From assembly GCF_015679265.1 (NCBI RefSeq), contig NZ_CP064942.1, positions 3,700,001-3,764,000 on the forward strand: a stretch of DNA of 64,000 nt, given 5' to 3'. Positions 17,798-26,507 of this stretch are shown here, in pieces. Below the pieces are notes generated by a model. That model was not told where the DNA came from. It saw nothing but the letters and a program-made list of their open reading frames with translations, and did not search any database. The translations under genes and the position numbers were made by a program. The number at the start of each line of letters is the position of its first letter. The first letter of the stretch is position 1. The DNA is from Pontivivens ytuae (lineage in GTDB: Bacteria > Pseudomonadota > Alphaproteobacteria > Rhodobacterales > Rhodobacteraceae).

Positions 17798-19096
17798 ATG
17801 CGGCCTCTCCTGCTTCTCGCCTCCGCCGGGGTCGCCCTGTCGGGCTGCGGTATCTTCTCCGGTGAGGAGCCGCCGTTGCCGGGGGAGCGCATCCCCGTTC
17901 GCCCCGCCGCCGTCGAGGAAACGGTGCGCGGCGCACCGCAGCCGGTGGCCCTTGGCGCGCCGCAGGTCAACACCCGCTGGACCCATGAGGGCGGCACGCC
18001 GAGCCACACCATCGCGCATCCGGCCCTCGGTGCCGAGCTTGCCCGGGCCTTCAGCTCCGATGTGGGGGCCGGAAGCAGCGGCGAGGTGCGCCTGACCTCC
18101 GGCCCCGTGGTGAGCGCCGACGCGATCTACACCCTCGACGCCACGGCCGGCGTGGTGGCGACCGCCCCCGACGGCTCCCGCCTCTGGTCGCGCTCGCTGG
18201 TCCCCGACGGCCAGCCGCGCGAGGACGGCTTCGGCGGCGGCGTCACGCTGGGGCAGGGCGTCCTCTTCGTCACCACCGGCTTCGGCGACATCTACGCACT
18301 GGAGGCGTCGACGGGCGCGATCGTCTGGCAGCAGAACGTGGGCGCGCCGTTCCGCGCGGCCTCCGTCGTCAGCGGGCGCCGGGTCATCGCGGTGTCGCGC
18401 AACGACGTCGCCACCGCCTTCGACGTCGAGACCGGCGCCATCGCCTGGCGCGTCAGCGGCGCGCGCGGCACGGCGGGCGTCCTCGGCGGGGCGCAGCCCA
18501 CGGCCTTCGACGGGCTCGCGGTGCTGCCCTTCTCCTCGGGCGAGGTGCTCGCCGTCTTCGACCGCAACGGCCGCCGCGCCTGGGCGAACGCCCTCGGCTC
18601 CGGCCGCCGCGGCCTTGCGCGGGCCTCCATCGCGGACGTCACCGGCGACCCGGTGTTCTCGGGCACCGACGTGATTGCGGGCAACCAGTCGGGCAGCCTC
18701 GTCTCCATCGACGCGCGCACCGGCATCCGCAACTGGACCCAGAGCGAGGGCGCGCAGGATGCGGTCCTCGCCGTCGGCGGCGCGCTCTGGTTCGTCTCCG
18801 ACCGCGCCGAGCTCATCCGCCTCGATGCGGAGAGCGGCGGCGTCGTCTGGCGCGTCCAACTGCCCGAGCGCAACCCGCGCGACCGCGACCTAGCCGCCCG
18901 CTATACAGGACCGGTGCTCGCGGGCGGACGGCTCTTCATCGCGAACGGCCATGACGGCGTGCTGATCTTCGACCCGGCAAGCGGGGACGAACTCGGCCGC
19001 CTCGACGTGTCCGGCGGGGCGGCCGCGGCCCCCGCCGTCGCCAACGAGACGCTCTACGTCCTCTCCAACGACGCGCGCCTCATCGCCTTCCGCTGA
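17798..19096 (+). CDS. bamB: Outer membrane assembly lipoprotein BamB (PQQ-repeat beta-propeller)
   Basis: 432-residue lipoprotein of the BAM complex, which folds outer-membrane beta-barrels. The signal peptide ends in a lipobox, with lipidated Cys at about residue 17 (ALSGCGIFSG). An extended linker follows, then repeated PQQ-type blades with typical motifs such as IYTLDATAGVVAT, IYALEASTGAIVWQQNVG, TAFDVETGAIAWRV and LVSIDARTGIRNW. It starts four bases after the TPR gene and is followed by der, matching conserved synteny. The firm family call rests on blade repeats plus lipobox plus context. Confidence 0.92.
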   Translation: MRPLLLLASAGVALSGCGIFSGEEPPLPGERIPVRPAAVEETVRGAPQPVALGAPQVNTRWTHEGGTPSHTIAHPALGAELARAFSSDVGAGSSGEVRLTSGPVVSADAIYTLDATAGVVATAPDGSRLWSRSLVPDGQPREDGFGGGVTLGQGVLFVTTGFGDIYALEASTGAIVWQQNVGAPFRAASVVSGRRVIAVSRNDVATAFDVETGAIAWRVSGARGTAGVLGGAQPTAFDGLAVLPFSSGEVLAVFDRNGRRAWANALGSGRRGLARASIADVTGDPVFSGTDVIAGNQSGSLVSIDARTGIRNWTQSEGAQDAVLAVGGALWFVSDRAELIRLDAESGGVVWRVQLPERNPRDRDLAARYTGPVLAGGRLFIANGHDGVLIFDPASGDELGRLDVSGGAAAAPAVANETLYVLSNDARLIAFR

Positions 19097-19267
19097 CACG
19101 CGCCTCAGCCGGCTCCGCCCGACGCGGAGCCGGACCGCCGCTTTCATCTTTCCCCAAATACGCACGACGCTGCGGCCCACCACCGGGCGCTCCGCCGGTT
19201 CGATCCCCCTTTCCAACGCCGGCAAAAGGCGCTAGACGGCGGCGTTTTCCGCCTCAGGTAGCAGCCC

Positions 19268-20683
19268 ATGTCCTTCACCCTCGCCATCGTCGGCCGTCCC
19301 AATGTCGGCAAGTCCACGCTGTTCAACCGGCTGGTGGGCAAGCGGCTGGCGCTGGTGGACGACCAGCCCGGCGTCACCCGCGACCTGCGCGAGGGGGCCG
19401 CGCGCCTCGGCCAGCTCCGCTTCACGGTGATCGACACCGCGGGGCTGGAGGAGGCGACGGATGAGAGCCTGCCGGGCCGGATGCGCGCGCTCACCGAACG
19501 CGCGGTGGCGGAGGCTGATCTCTGCCTCTTCGTCATCGACGCGCGCACCGGCGTGACCCAGCCCGACATGGTCTTCGCCGATATCCTACGCAAGCGCGCC
19601 GACGGCCGCGTGATCCTCGCCGCGAACAAGGCCGAGGGCAACGCCGGCGATGCGGGCTACTACGAGGCCTACACGCTCGGTCTCGGCGAGCCGATCCCGA
19701 TCTCCGCCGAGCATGGCGAGGGGATGGACGACCTGCGCGCGGCTCTCGAGCCCTGGGCCGAGCAGTTCGACGCCCGCGAGGCCGTCACCGAGCTCGAGGA
19801 GGGCGAAGAGGCCCCCGACCGCCCGCTCCAGATCGCCGTGGTCGGCCGCCCCAACGCCGGAAAATCCACCCTCATCAACAAGATCCTCGGCGAGGACCGT
19901 CTGCTGACGGGTCCCGAGGCCGGGATCACTCGCGACTCCATCGCCGTGCCCGTTCGCTGGGGCGAGCGTGATTTCCGCATCTTCGACACCGCCGGTATGC
20001 GCAAGCGCGCCAAGGTGCAGGAAAAGCTCGAAAAGCTCTCCGTCTCCGACGGCCTGCGCGCGGTGAAGTTCGCGGAGGTCGTCGTCGTCGTCCTCGACAC
20101 CTCCATCCCGTTCGAGAGCCAGGACCTGCGCATCGCCGACCTAGCCGAGCGCGAGGGCCGCGCCGTCGTCTTCGCCGCCAACAAGTGGGACGCGGAGGAG
20201 CACCGCGCCGAGCGCCTCGCCAGCATGAAGGAGCAGCTTGCGCGCCTTTTGCCACAGCTCTCCGGCGCGCCGCTCGTGACGGTGTCGGCGCTGACGGGCC
20301 GCGGCCTCGACCGGCTGCGTGAGGCGATCACCTCCGCCCACGACGTGTGGAACCGTCGCGTGCCGACGGGGCGCCTCAACCAGTGGCTCGCCGACCAGAC
20401 CTCATCCCATCCGCCGCCGGCACCCGGCGGCCGCCGCATCCGCCTGCGCTACATGACGCAGGCCAAGACCCGGCCCCCGACCTTCATCGTCTTCGCCTCG
20501 CTTCCCGAGGATCTGCCCGCCTCCTACAAACGCTTCCTCGTCAACGGGTTGCGGCGCGACTTTGATCTGCCCGGCACGCCGATCCGGCTGGAATTCCGCA
20601 AGCGCGACAACCCCTATGCCGACCGCAAGACCCACCGCGCGACCAAGCTGCGCAAGCGTCCGGGCTACAAGGACGACCGGTAG
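19268..20683 (+). CDS. der: Ribosome biogenesis GTPase Der (EngA)
   Basis: 471-residue tandem-domain GTPase needed for 50S subunit maturation. The first G domain has [11 protein letters not shown] at about 9-19 and DTAG; the second has [11 protein letters not shown] at about 196-206 and [11 protein letters not shown]. The C-terminal KH-like domain ends in [16 protein letters not shown]. Full length, no missing motif. It is 170 bases after bamB; the gap carries a copy of the ATTTGGGGAAAGATGAA motif, so it may have its own promoter. Confidence 0.97.
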   Translation: MSFTLAIVGRPNVGKSTLFNRLVGKRLALVDDQPGVTRDLREGAARLGQLRFTVIDTAGLEEATDESLPGRMRALTERAVAEADLCLFVIDARTGVTQPDMVFADILRKRADGRVILAANKAEGNAGDAGYYEAYTLGLGEPIPISAEHGEGMDDLRAALEPWAEQFDAREAVTELEEGEEAPDRPLQIAVVGRPNAGKSTLINKILGEDRLLTGPEAGITRDSIAVPVRWGERDFRIFDTAGMRKRAKVQEKLEKLSVSDGLRAVKFAEVVVVVLDTSIPFESQDLRIADLAEREGRAVVFAANKWDAEEHRAERLASMKEQLARLLPQLSGAPLVTVSALTGRGLDRLREAITSAHDVWNRRVPTGRLNQWLADQTSSHPPPAPGGRRIRLRYMTQAKTRPPTFIVFASLPEDLPASYKRFLVNGLRRDFDLPGTPIRLEFRKRDNPYADRKTHRATKLRKRPGYKDDR

Positions 20684-20773
20684 GGCGCTGGAGGCGACGT
20701 CTCGGGGCGCTGCCCCGAACCCCGGGATACTTTTACAAGGCAGAAGGAGGGGGCCTTTCCTAATAGGAAGCGC

Positions 20774-21196
20774 TCACCCAACCACCGCGAAGTTGAAGCG
20801 CGCGCCGCCCCGCCGGTACTGCTCGACGAAACGGAGGGCCATATCCAGCTCCTCCTCCACATCCGCGCGTCGGTCGCGCAGTGTGCCGAGGCGCGGCTGC
20901 GCGGAGCGCAGGTGGTCGAGCAGTGCCCGGAGCCGGTCCGCCGCCGCCTCCAGCGGAACCCACACGCCATCCCGGATCATGAGCTCGCGCGTGTCCTCCA
21001 TCCCGTCGGGCAGCTCGGTCACGTCCATGTTCACCTGCATGTCGGTGTGATCGAAGAGCTCCGAGAACGGCGGCTGGCCGAGTTTCGCGCTGATCTTGTC
21101 GAGATCCTTGGAGAATTTGAGGAGCCACAGCAGGTCCTCCTCGTTGCAGCTCAACGTCCCGTCATGGAGCACGTTCGCCCAAAGAACCGTCGACAT
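20774..21196 (-). CDS. Uncharacterised soluble protein
   Basis: 140 residues starting at an ATG preceded by AGGGGAGG at eight bases. It is mildly acidic with no signal or membrane segment. Helical-looking C-terminus (LEAAADRLRALLDHLRSAQ... ADVEEELDMALRFVEQYRR). I do not recognise the family. The stop faces der convergently across about 90 bases. Codon use looks like the neighbours, and the ribosome-binding site makes it a likely real gene. Confidence 0.65.
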   Translation of the reverse strand: MSTVLWANVLHDGTLSCNEEDLLWLLKFSKDLDKISAKLGQPPFSELFDHTDMQVNMDVTELPDGMEDTRELMIRDGVWVPLEAAADRLRALLDHLRSAQPRLGTLRDRRADVEEELDMALRFVEQYRRGGARFNFAVVG

Positions 21197-21305
21197 GCGC
21201 GAAGCCTCCCCTGTTGCCGCGCGTGGAGCCTCCGCGGGAAATACGGCGGGAAGAAGGTCGGTCGCAGGGCATGCGGGGCGCAATGTCCTCTCGCGAAAGG
21301 AGAGG

Positions 21306-21812
21306 TCAGTAGCGCTTGACCACCGGCCCCGCATGCGCCTTTTGTTCCGGCGTCTCCTCGGTCAGCAGGCCGGGATGGCCAAGCCGGGCCTCCACCGCCG
21401 CGACTTGCTTGGGATAGGTGGCGACTACGGCCGTCGACAGCGTTCCCCCGACCGTCAGCGCGCAGATCGCCATCAGCGCCGGGTGCTGCGTCAGCCGCAT
21501 CGCGAGACCCGCCAGGGCGATCACCAGAAAGGTCAGCGCGCGGATGCCGAAGAGCGAGCCGCTGGCGCCCTGGAGCCACGCATCGAAGGACGGTCCGGCA
21601 TATTTCGGCAGGAAAAGGCCGCCGATCAGCCCGACCAGCAGCGCTCCGGCAAAGACGATCAGCCGCCCCGGCAACCAACGCTGATCGAACAGCGTCCGCA
21701 GCCCACGCCGGGCGCGTTCCCGCGCGATCCGCTCGGCTTTCGCCTCGGCCCGGCGGCGCTCGCCTTCCGCGGCGAGGCGGCTCACCCGCGCCTGAAAGTC
21801 GTTCTGTTCCAT
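21306..21812 (-). CDS. Uncharacterised membrane protein
   Basis: 168 residues. The first 45 are strongly charged and helical (RRRAEAKAERIARERARRG). They are followed by three hydrophobic segments at about 50-68, 90-107 and 112-128, and a short polar tail ending PVVKRY. No family recognised. It lies between two other minus-strand genes with gaps of 60-110 bases and could be co-transcribed with them. Confidence 0.65.
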   Translation of the reverse strand: MEQNDFQARVSRLAAEGERRRAEAKAERIARERARRGLRTLFDQRWLPGRLIVFAGALLVGLIGGLFLPKYAGPSFDAWLQGASGSLFGIRALTFLVIALAGLAMRLTQHPALMAICALTVGGTLSTAVVATYPKQVAAVEARLGHPGLLTEETPEQKAHAGPVVKRY

Positions 21813-21871
21813 CCCGTTGGCTCCCCACGAAGCCCGGGTATGGTGCAGCAGTTGACGTTACGTCGCAAGTC

Positions 21872-22531
21872 TCAGAGGAGGGCGGCCACCTTCTCGCCCT
21901 CGGCCGCCACCTCCGCCAGCGTGTCGCGGTTCTCACCGGGATGGAAGCGCGCGCGGACCGCCGTGGGCATCGGGGCTGGGGTGTGGAGCGTGACCCGCGG
22001 CCCGGTCTGCCGCGTCTCCGCCTGCCAGCTCTGCACCAGCGCGCGTTGAGCGGCCTTCGACGCCCCGTAAGCGCCGTAATGCGGCTGGCCCGCGACGGGA
22101 TCATCCATCATCACCGCATGGCCCGCCGGAGCGGCCTTCAGCAAGGGCTCGACCAGCGTCACCAGCCGCTGCGTCACGCGCCAGTTGACGGCGATCGACT
22201 TGTCGAGCTCCTTCTCCGCCACGTGGCTCGCGGGCGACAGGGGAGCGGCATAGATCGCCGTATGCACCCAGGCATCGACCCGGCCCCAGCGTTCATGCAC
22301 GGCGAGGCACATGCGCTGCACCCCCGGATCGTCGGAGAGATCGAGTGGCACCAGCGTCACGCCGCCGGGTAGCGTGTCGATCACGTCCGCCAGCTCCTCG
22401 AGCCCGCCGACGGTGCGCGCGACGGCCACCACGTGCGCCCCGCGCGTGGCAGCGGCTACGGCCACGGCCCGCCCCAGCCCGCGAGAGGCGCCGGTGACCA
22501 GAACGATCTTGTTTTCAAGGCTCTGTTCCAT
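21872..22531 (-). CDS. Short-chain dehydrogenase/reductase family protein with altered active site
   Basis: 219 residues. The N-terminal cofactor motif TGASRGLGRAV is intact, and the YxxxK pair is present (YGASK). The conserved Ser 13 residues before that Tyr is missing: the stretch reads HAVMMDDPVAGQPHYGAYG, with Met/Asp where Ser stands in active enzymes. Start MEQSLENK is chosen because upstream codons are not conserved-looking. It may be a non-catalytic or unusual SDR. Divergent from the four-paralogue array. Confidence 0.8.
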   Translation of the reverse strand: MEQSLENKIVLVTGASRGLGRAVAVAAATRGAHVVAVARTVGGLEELADVIDTLPGGVTLVPLDLSDDPGVQRMCLAVHERWGRVDAWVHTAIYAAPLSPASHVAEKELDKSIAVNWRVTQRLVTLVEPLLKAAPAGHAVMMDDPVAGQPHYGAYGASKAAQRALVQSWQAETRQTGPRVTLHTPAPMPTAVRARFHPGENRDTLAEVAAEGEKVAALL

Positions 22532-22631
22532 CCGCGCCTTCTGCCCGCAGCGGTGGCGGCTTGCAAGACCCTTGCGCGACTCGTCTGCTTGGCTAAACCC
22601 GTGGTTGCACGCCATGCCATCTGGACGCCCG

Positions 22632-23270
22632 ATGAAAACCTTTCTGCCGCTCGCCCTGCTTCTGTCGGCGGGACCCCTCGCTGCGGACTGCCCGCCCGAC
22701 GCCCCGCTCTCCGCCGATATCTACGTCCTGCATGAGGACGGCGACTACACGCGGTATCGCCCGGCAGGCGAGGGCATCGTCTCCGCCTTGATCTTCGATC
22801 TGGAAAGCGGGGCCAGCCCGGCCGAGCGCCTGCTTGCGGGTGGCGTGTTCGAAGTACTGTGGAGCGAGGAGGGCGTGCCGGATGCCCGCACACGCTACCG
22901 CACGGCGCTGTCCGAGCTGTTGCCGCTCGTGCCCGAGACGGAGTTCGAGGTCGAGGCGGTCGTCACCTACGAATCGGAAACGCCCGACGATCCCAAGGAT
23001 GTCGTGACCGTGGAGGAGGCGCTGCGCCTGACCACCGGCGCGTCCGGCACGCTGGAGATCGGCGCCTGCACCTATGCGGCGTTTCCCTTCACGGTGACGT
23101 TCCTGCGCAACGGCGAAGACGAACACGCCTATCACGGCAGCTATCTGCCCGGCATCGGGATCGAGATCTATCGGGGCTTCTCCGAGTTCCGTGGAGACTT
23201 GGGCCGGGTCGATGTCGAGACTCTGTCCATTTCGCTGTCGGCGCCCGCCGGCTGGTCCGGCGCGCGCTGA
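22632..23270 (+). CDS. Exported protein, first of four tandem paralogues
   Basis: 212 residues with a clean signal peptide (MKTFLPLALLLSAGPLAA, cut before DCPPD). The mature protein has a Cys two residues in, an acidic strand pattern (DIYVLHEDGDYTRY), and a second Cys in the motif IGACTYAAFPFTVTF. SYLPGIGIEIYRG and a C-terminal VETLSISL follow. The same layout repeats in the next three genes, so these are duplicates of an unnamed family. The paired Cys probably form a disulfide in the periplasm. An ATG six codons upstream is an alternative start. Confidence 0.75.
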   Translation: MKTFLPLALLLSAGPLAADCPPDAPLSADIYVLHEDGDYTRYRPAGEGIVSALIFDLESGASPAERLLAGGVFEVLWSEEGVPDARTRYRTALSELLPLVPETEFEVEAVVTYESETPDDPKDVVTVEEALRLTTGASGTLEIGACTYAAFPFTVTFLRNGEDEHAYHGSYLPGIGIEIYRGFSEFRGDLGRVDVETLSISLSAPAGWSGAR

Positions 23271-23271
23271 G

Positions 23272-23937
23272 ATGCGCCGCACGGCGCTCACGGCAGCTGT
23301 CGCCTGTCTCCTCGCCGCCCCGGCCGTCGCGGAGTGTCCGGCGCAGGCGCCGCTGGAGCGGGACGTTTTCGTCGCCTACGACGATGGTCACTTCACCCAG
23401 CTCCAGCCCGACACGCATCCGCTGTGGAGCCGCATCGTCAGCGGCCCCTTGGATGGGAGCGAGCCGCCCCGGGAATACGTGGTGATCGGCGGCCTCCTGA
23501 CGCTTCAGAGCTTCGAGGGCACCGGCGACGCGCGCCGACTCGTCTGGGCCAACGGCTTCGATATGGACCCGGCCACGCTGTTCCCGCTGGGACCCGGGGA
23601 GCGGCACGAACTCACCTCGCGCATCGAGGATTTCACCGGCAACAACACGCTTCTCGAGGTGCTGACTTCACCGACGCGCGGTCCTTCCCACAAGGAGGTG
23701 GTCACCATCGAGACCGGGCCGGAGCGCGAACGCGATGTCGCCGGGTGCCGCTATGAGGGCTTCGACGTCACGGTGACATACGATCCCGTGGTGGAGGAGG
23801 AAATCCCCTTCGTCAGCCACACGTTCTACATCCCCGCGATGCGGGTCGAGATCCTGATCGCCTACCAGTATCTCGATCCCGGTGCGGACCTGATGGAGGT
23901 CGTGCCGCTCTCGATCTCCCACGAGGCTCCGCTATGA
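23272..23937 (+). CDS. Exported protein, second of four tandem paralogues
   Basis: 221 residues beginning one base after the previous stop. Signal peptide MRRTALTAAVACLLAAPAVA, then ECPAQAPLERDVFVAYDDG with the first Cys. The second-Cys motif is altered to DVAGCRYEGFDVTVTY, followed by HTFYIPAMRVEIL and VVPLSISH. It is the most diverged of the four in the YLP-GI region. Its stop overlaps the next start by four bases (ATGA), so translation is coupled. Function unknown. Confidence 0.75.
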   Translation: MRRTALTAAVACLLAAPAVAECPAQAPLERDVFVAYDDGHFTQLQPDTHPLWSRIVSGPLDGSEPPREYVVIGGLLTLQSFEGTGDARRLVWANGFDMDPATLFPLGPGERHELTSRIEDFTGNNTLLEVLTSPTRGPSHKEVVTIETGPERERDVAGCRYEGFDVTVTYDPVVEEEIPFVSHTFYIPAMRVEILIAYQYLDPGADLMEVVPLSISHEAPL

Positions 23938-24638
23938 GCCGGTGGTGGAGCGCGGCCTCGCGTCGTGGAGGCATGATGCGTGGCCCCGCCTTCGTCGCCG
24001 CGCTGATCGCGGCTCCGGCGGCGGCGCAGGATCCGGCGCAGGACTGTCCTGCCGCGCCCTCGGACCGGGAGATCCGCGTGACCTATGACAACGGGGTCGC
24101 GCAGCGGTTCATCCCCCAGGCCGGAGCGCCGGGCCGCCTCGTGAGCAGCACCGCGCCCTCCGGCATCGCTTGGCAGGCCGTCCGGCATGGTGGGTTGATC
24201 GACTATCAGAGCTTCGGCCTCGTGGACGGCATCCGGCTGCCCGTCTACCACGACGACTACGACGCCGGCATCGCGGAGATCTTCCCGTTGCAGGCCTCCC
24301 GCAGTGTCGAGGTCGACGGGCTCCGCTACACCTTCCTCAACAGCGGGCTGGCGGTGCGCTGGTCCGATCTGGCCTACACGTTCCGGAACCCCGAACCGCG
24401 CCGGCTGCGCGTGGACGTGGGGGTCGAGCAGGTGCTGACGATCGGCGCGTGCTCCTATGCCAGCCTTCCCGTCGAGGTCCATCACTTCGAGGAGGGGGTG
24501 GAGGAGGTCGCGCGGATCGAAGCCCTCGACTACCTCCCGCAACTGGGCATCGCCATCATCCGCAAGCTTGAGCGTCCGGCCTTCGATCCGCCGATCACCA
24601 CATTTGATCCGGTCTCGATCTCCGACGACGCGGGCTGA
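23934..24638 (+). CDS. Exported protein, third of four tandem paralogues
   Basis: 234 residues from the overlapping ATG; a second ATG pair at codons 14-15 gives a more normal signal peptide (MMRGPAFVAALIAAPAAAQ) and may be the used start. The mature part opens QDCPAAPSDREIRVTYDNG and carries LTIGACSYASLPVEVHHFEEG, LDYLPQLGIAII and FDPVSI, matching its neighbours in order and spacing. It also keeps a GGLIDYQSF block that corresponds to GGLLTLQSF in copy two and AGVIDHQIS in copy four. No family name recognised. Confidence 0.75.
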   Translation: MSRWWSAASRRGGMMRGPAFVAALIAAPAAAQDPAQDCPAAPSDREIRVTYDNGVAQRFIPQAGAPGRLVSSTAPSGIAWQAVRHGGLIDYQSFGLVDGIRLPVYHDDYDAGIAEIFPLQASRSVEVDGLRYTFLNSGLAVRWSDLAYTFRNPEPRRLRVDVGVEQVLTIGACSYASLPVEVHHFEEGVEEVARIEALDYLPQLGIAIIRKLERPAFDPPITTFDPVSISDDAG

Positions 24639-24671
24639 GACGCCGCCCGCGCCGACCCGAAAGGAGCGTTC

Positions 24672-25334
24672 ATGCCCCACCTTCCTCGGCCCCGTTTCGC
24701 CACCCTCGCAGCCCTGCTGATCGCCGCGCCCGCCGCCGCGCAGGCGTGCCCGACCGCGACGACCACCACCGATATCCTCGTGACCTATGAGACCGCTCCG
24801 GACGAGCGTTTCACACCGCCGCAGGGCCGGATGGAGAGCCGGGTCGTGCGCCTCGCCCCGCAAGGCGACACGGCCGGAGACGTCGAGATCGTGCGCCTCG
24901 CCGGAGTGATCGACCACCAGATCTCCCTGCTGGACGGCGACCGCCACCCCCACACGCTCCTCCTCGTCGAGACGGACCTGTCGCCGCTCCTGCCGCTCAC
25001 CCCGCACCAGCGCCTGAGCGTCGAGGCCGGGGTCTACCGGTTCACGCCACCGGATGCGAGCGCGCGCGAGATGCGTGAGGCGATCGAGCAATGGCGGCCG
25101 GCCACGCTGCGCGTCAGCACCGGCCCCAAGCAGATCGCGACGATCGGGACGTGCCGTTATTCCAGCCTGACGGTCGAGGTCCGCTTCTCCGGACCGGACA
25201 GCGAAGAGCCCGAGATCACGAGCTATCTGACCTACCTGCCGGAGCTCGGCATCGCCCTGCGGCAGAGCGACTGGTTCCCCCGATACGACCCGATCATCTA
25301 CGAGCCGCAGTCGATCTCCACCGTCGCGCCATGA
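24672..25334 (+). CDS. Exported protein, fourth of four tandem paralogues
   Basis: 220 residues behind AAAGGAGCG. Signal peptide ends LLIAAPAAAQ, then ACPTATTTTDILVTYE with the first Cys. ATIGTCRYSSLTVEVRF carries the second Cys, and SYLTYLPELGIAL and EPQSI complete the family signature. It is closest to copy three. The array ends here; 73 bases later the bioY gene starts on the same strand. Confidence 0.75.
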   Translation: MPHLPRPRFATLAALLIAAPAAAQACPTATTTTDILVTYETAPDERFTPPQGRMESRVVRLAPQGDTAGDVEIVRLAGVIDHQISLLDGDRHPHTLLLVETDLSPLLPLTPHQRLSVEAGVYRFTPPDASAREMREAIEQWRPATLRVSTGPKQIATIGTCRYSSLTVEVRFSGPDSEEPEITSYLTYLPELGIALRQSDWFPRYDPIIYEPQSISTVAP

Positions 25335-25407
25335 CCGCTCCGGTTGACAAGCCGGGCGCCGCGGGGGCACATCCGATGCGACACTTTGTTGAAGCGAGGA
25401 CCCGCTC

Positions 25408-26004
25408 ATGAACCGCGACACCACCATGACCAAGGCGCTCTGGCCGTCCCAAACCCTGGCGCGCGACGGCGTGCTCATCGTCGGCGCCTCGATCCTCGTG
25501 GCGATCGCGGCGCAGGTCAGCATCGGCCAGCCCGTGCCGATCAGCCTGCAGACGCTGGCGATCCTGATCGTGGGCTTCTCGCTCGGTGCCAACCGCGGTG
25601 CGGCGGCCCTGATGCTCTATCTCGGCTACGGTGCGGCCGGCCTGCCGGTCTTTGCCAACGGCATGAACGGTGTGGCCTTCGTCGGCCCGACCGCGGGCTT
25701 CCTCGTCGGCTTCGTCGGCATGGCCTGGGCCGCGGGCTGGGCGGCGGAGCGCGGCATCGCGCGCGGCTTCTTCGGCACGGCCATCGCGGCACTGATCATC
25801 TCCGCACTGCTCTACGTGCCTGGCGTCGCCTGGCCGATGGGTGTCGCAGGTGCCATGGGCATCGAGGCGGGCTGGGTCGGTCTCTCCGCCGACCGCATCT
25901 GGGCGGGCTTCGTTGCCCCCTTCCTGCTCGGCGACGCGATCAAGGCCGTGCTGGCCGCGCTCATCGTCTCCGGCGGCTGGAGCCTGATCCGCCGCCGCGG
26001 CTGA
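25408..26004 (+). CDS. bioY: Biotin transporter BioY
   Basis: 198-residue substrate-binding membrane component of an ECF-type biotin importer. Six hydrophobic segments are visible. The family hallmarks include PVPISLQTLAILIVG near residue 45 and the Gly-rich GAAGLPVFANGMNG and FVGPTAGFLVGF loops. No bioM/bioN gene is adjacent, which is common because BioY can act alone or with shared ECF modules. I saw no obvious BioR-type palindrome in the 73 bases upstream. A strong terminator follows. Confidence 0.93.
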   Translation: MNRDTTMTKALWPSQTLARDGVLIVGASILVAIAAQVSIGQPVPISLQTLAILIVGFSLGANRGAAALMLYLGYGAAGLPVFANGMNGVAFVGPTAGFLVGFVGMAWAAGWAAERGIARGFFGTAIAALIISALLYVPGVAWPMGVAGAMGIEAGWVGLSADRIWAGFVAPFLLGDAIKAVLAALIVSGGWSLIRRRG

Positions 26005-26022
26005 ATCTCTCCAAACCAAAGG

Positions 26023-26055
26023 AAACGCCGCTCCACACCGGGGCGGCGTTTTTCA
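26023..26055 (+). terminator. Rho-independent terminator after bioY
   Basis: Stem AAACGCCGC (26023-26031) pairs with GCGGCGTTT (26043-26051) and is followed by more T residues (GTTTTTC). It lies between the convergent bioY and DUF1284 genes and may serve bioY only, because the T-run is on its side. Confidence 0.85.
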
Positions 26056-26066
26056 TTCTCTCTTCG

Positions 26067-26507
26067 TCAAGTATCCCCGCCGGAGGCCTCGGCCCCGTGC
26101 AACCGGGCGAGCGCCCCCTCGCACATCCCCTGCGCCAGCCAGGAGCACCCGACGCAGAGCACCGCCAGATCGCCCGGCGACACCCGCGCGCGCATCCGCG
26201 CCTGCGCCTCCTCCCAGCTCAGCACCTCGCCGGGTTCCAGCGCGAGCGCCCGCGCATGCCGCCGGTCGAGTGCCGCGATCCGCATTTCGTTGAGGCAGGC
26301 GGTCTCGCGCCGCTTGGGGCAGGGAGTACAGATGTCGTCGCTCTCCGCCACCACCTCGATGGCGGTGTCGGGCGCATCCCGCAGCCCCTCCACGATCCCG
26401 GCCATGTTGGCGACGAAGCGGCCCGAATAGCCCTTCCCCTCGAAGCCGAGGGCGCAGAGAAAATGGTGGGGGCGAAAGCGGACCGGCGCCGCCGGGCCGT
26501 CAGGCAT
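26067..26507 (-). CDS. DUF1284 domain protein, Cys-rich
   Basis: 146 residues. The opening RFRPHHFLCALGFEGKGYS is typical of DUF1284. Seven cysteines (about 18, 60, 63, 71, 118, 121, 129) include CTPCPKRRETAC and CVGCSWLAQGMC. This pattern suggests metal or Fe-S cluster binding; that is inference. Its ATG overlaps the 3' end of purF by eight bases, so it is translated from the purF mRNA. Confidence 0.85.
   Translation of the reverse strand: MPDGPAAPVRFRPHHFLCALGFEGKGYSGRFVANMAGIVEGLRDAPDTAIEVVAESDDICTPCPKRRETACLNEMRIAALDRRHARALALEPGEVLSWEEAQARMRARVSPGDLAVLCVGCSWLAQGMCEGALARLHGAEASGGDT

Noticed and set aside
25335..25407. BioR site or biotin riboswitch before bioY
   Set aside because: No TTATCTATAA-like palindrome and too little space for a riboswitch.
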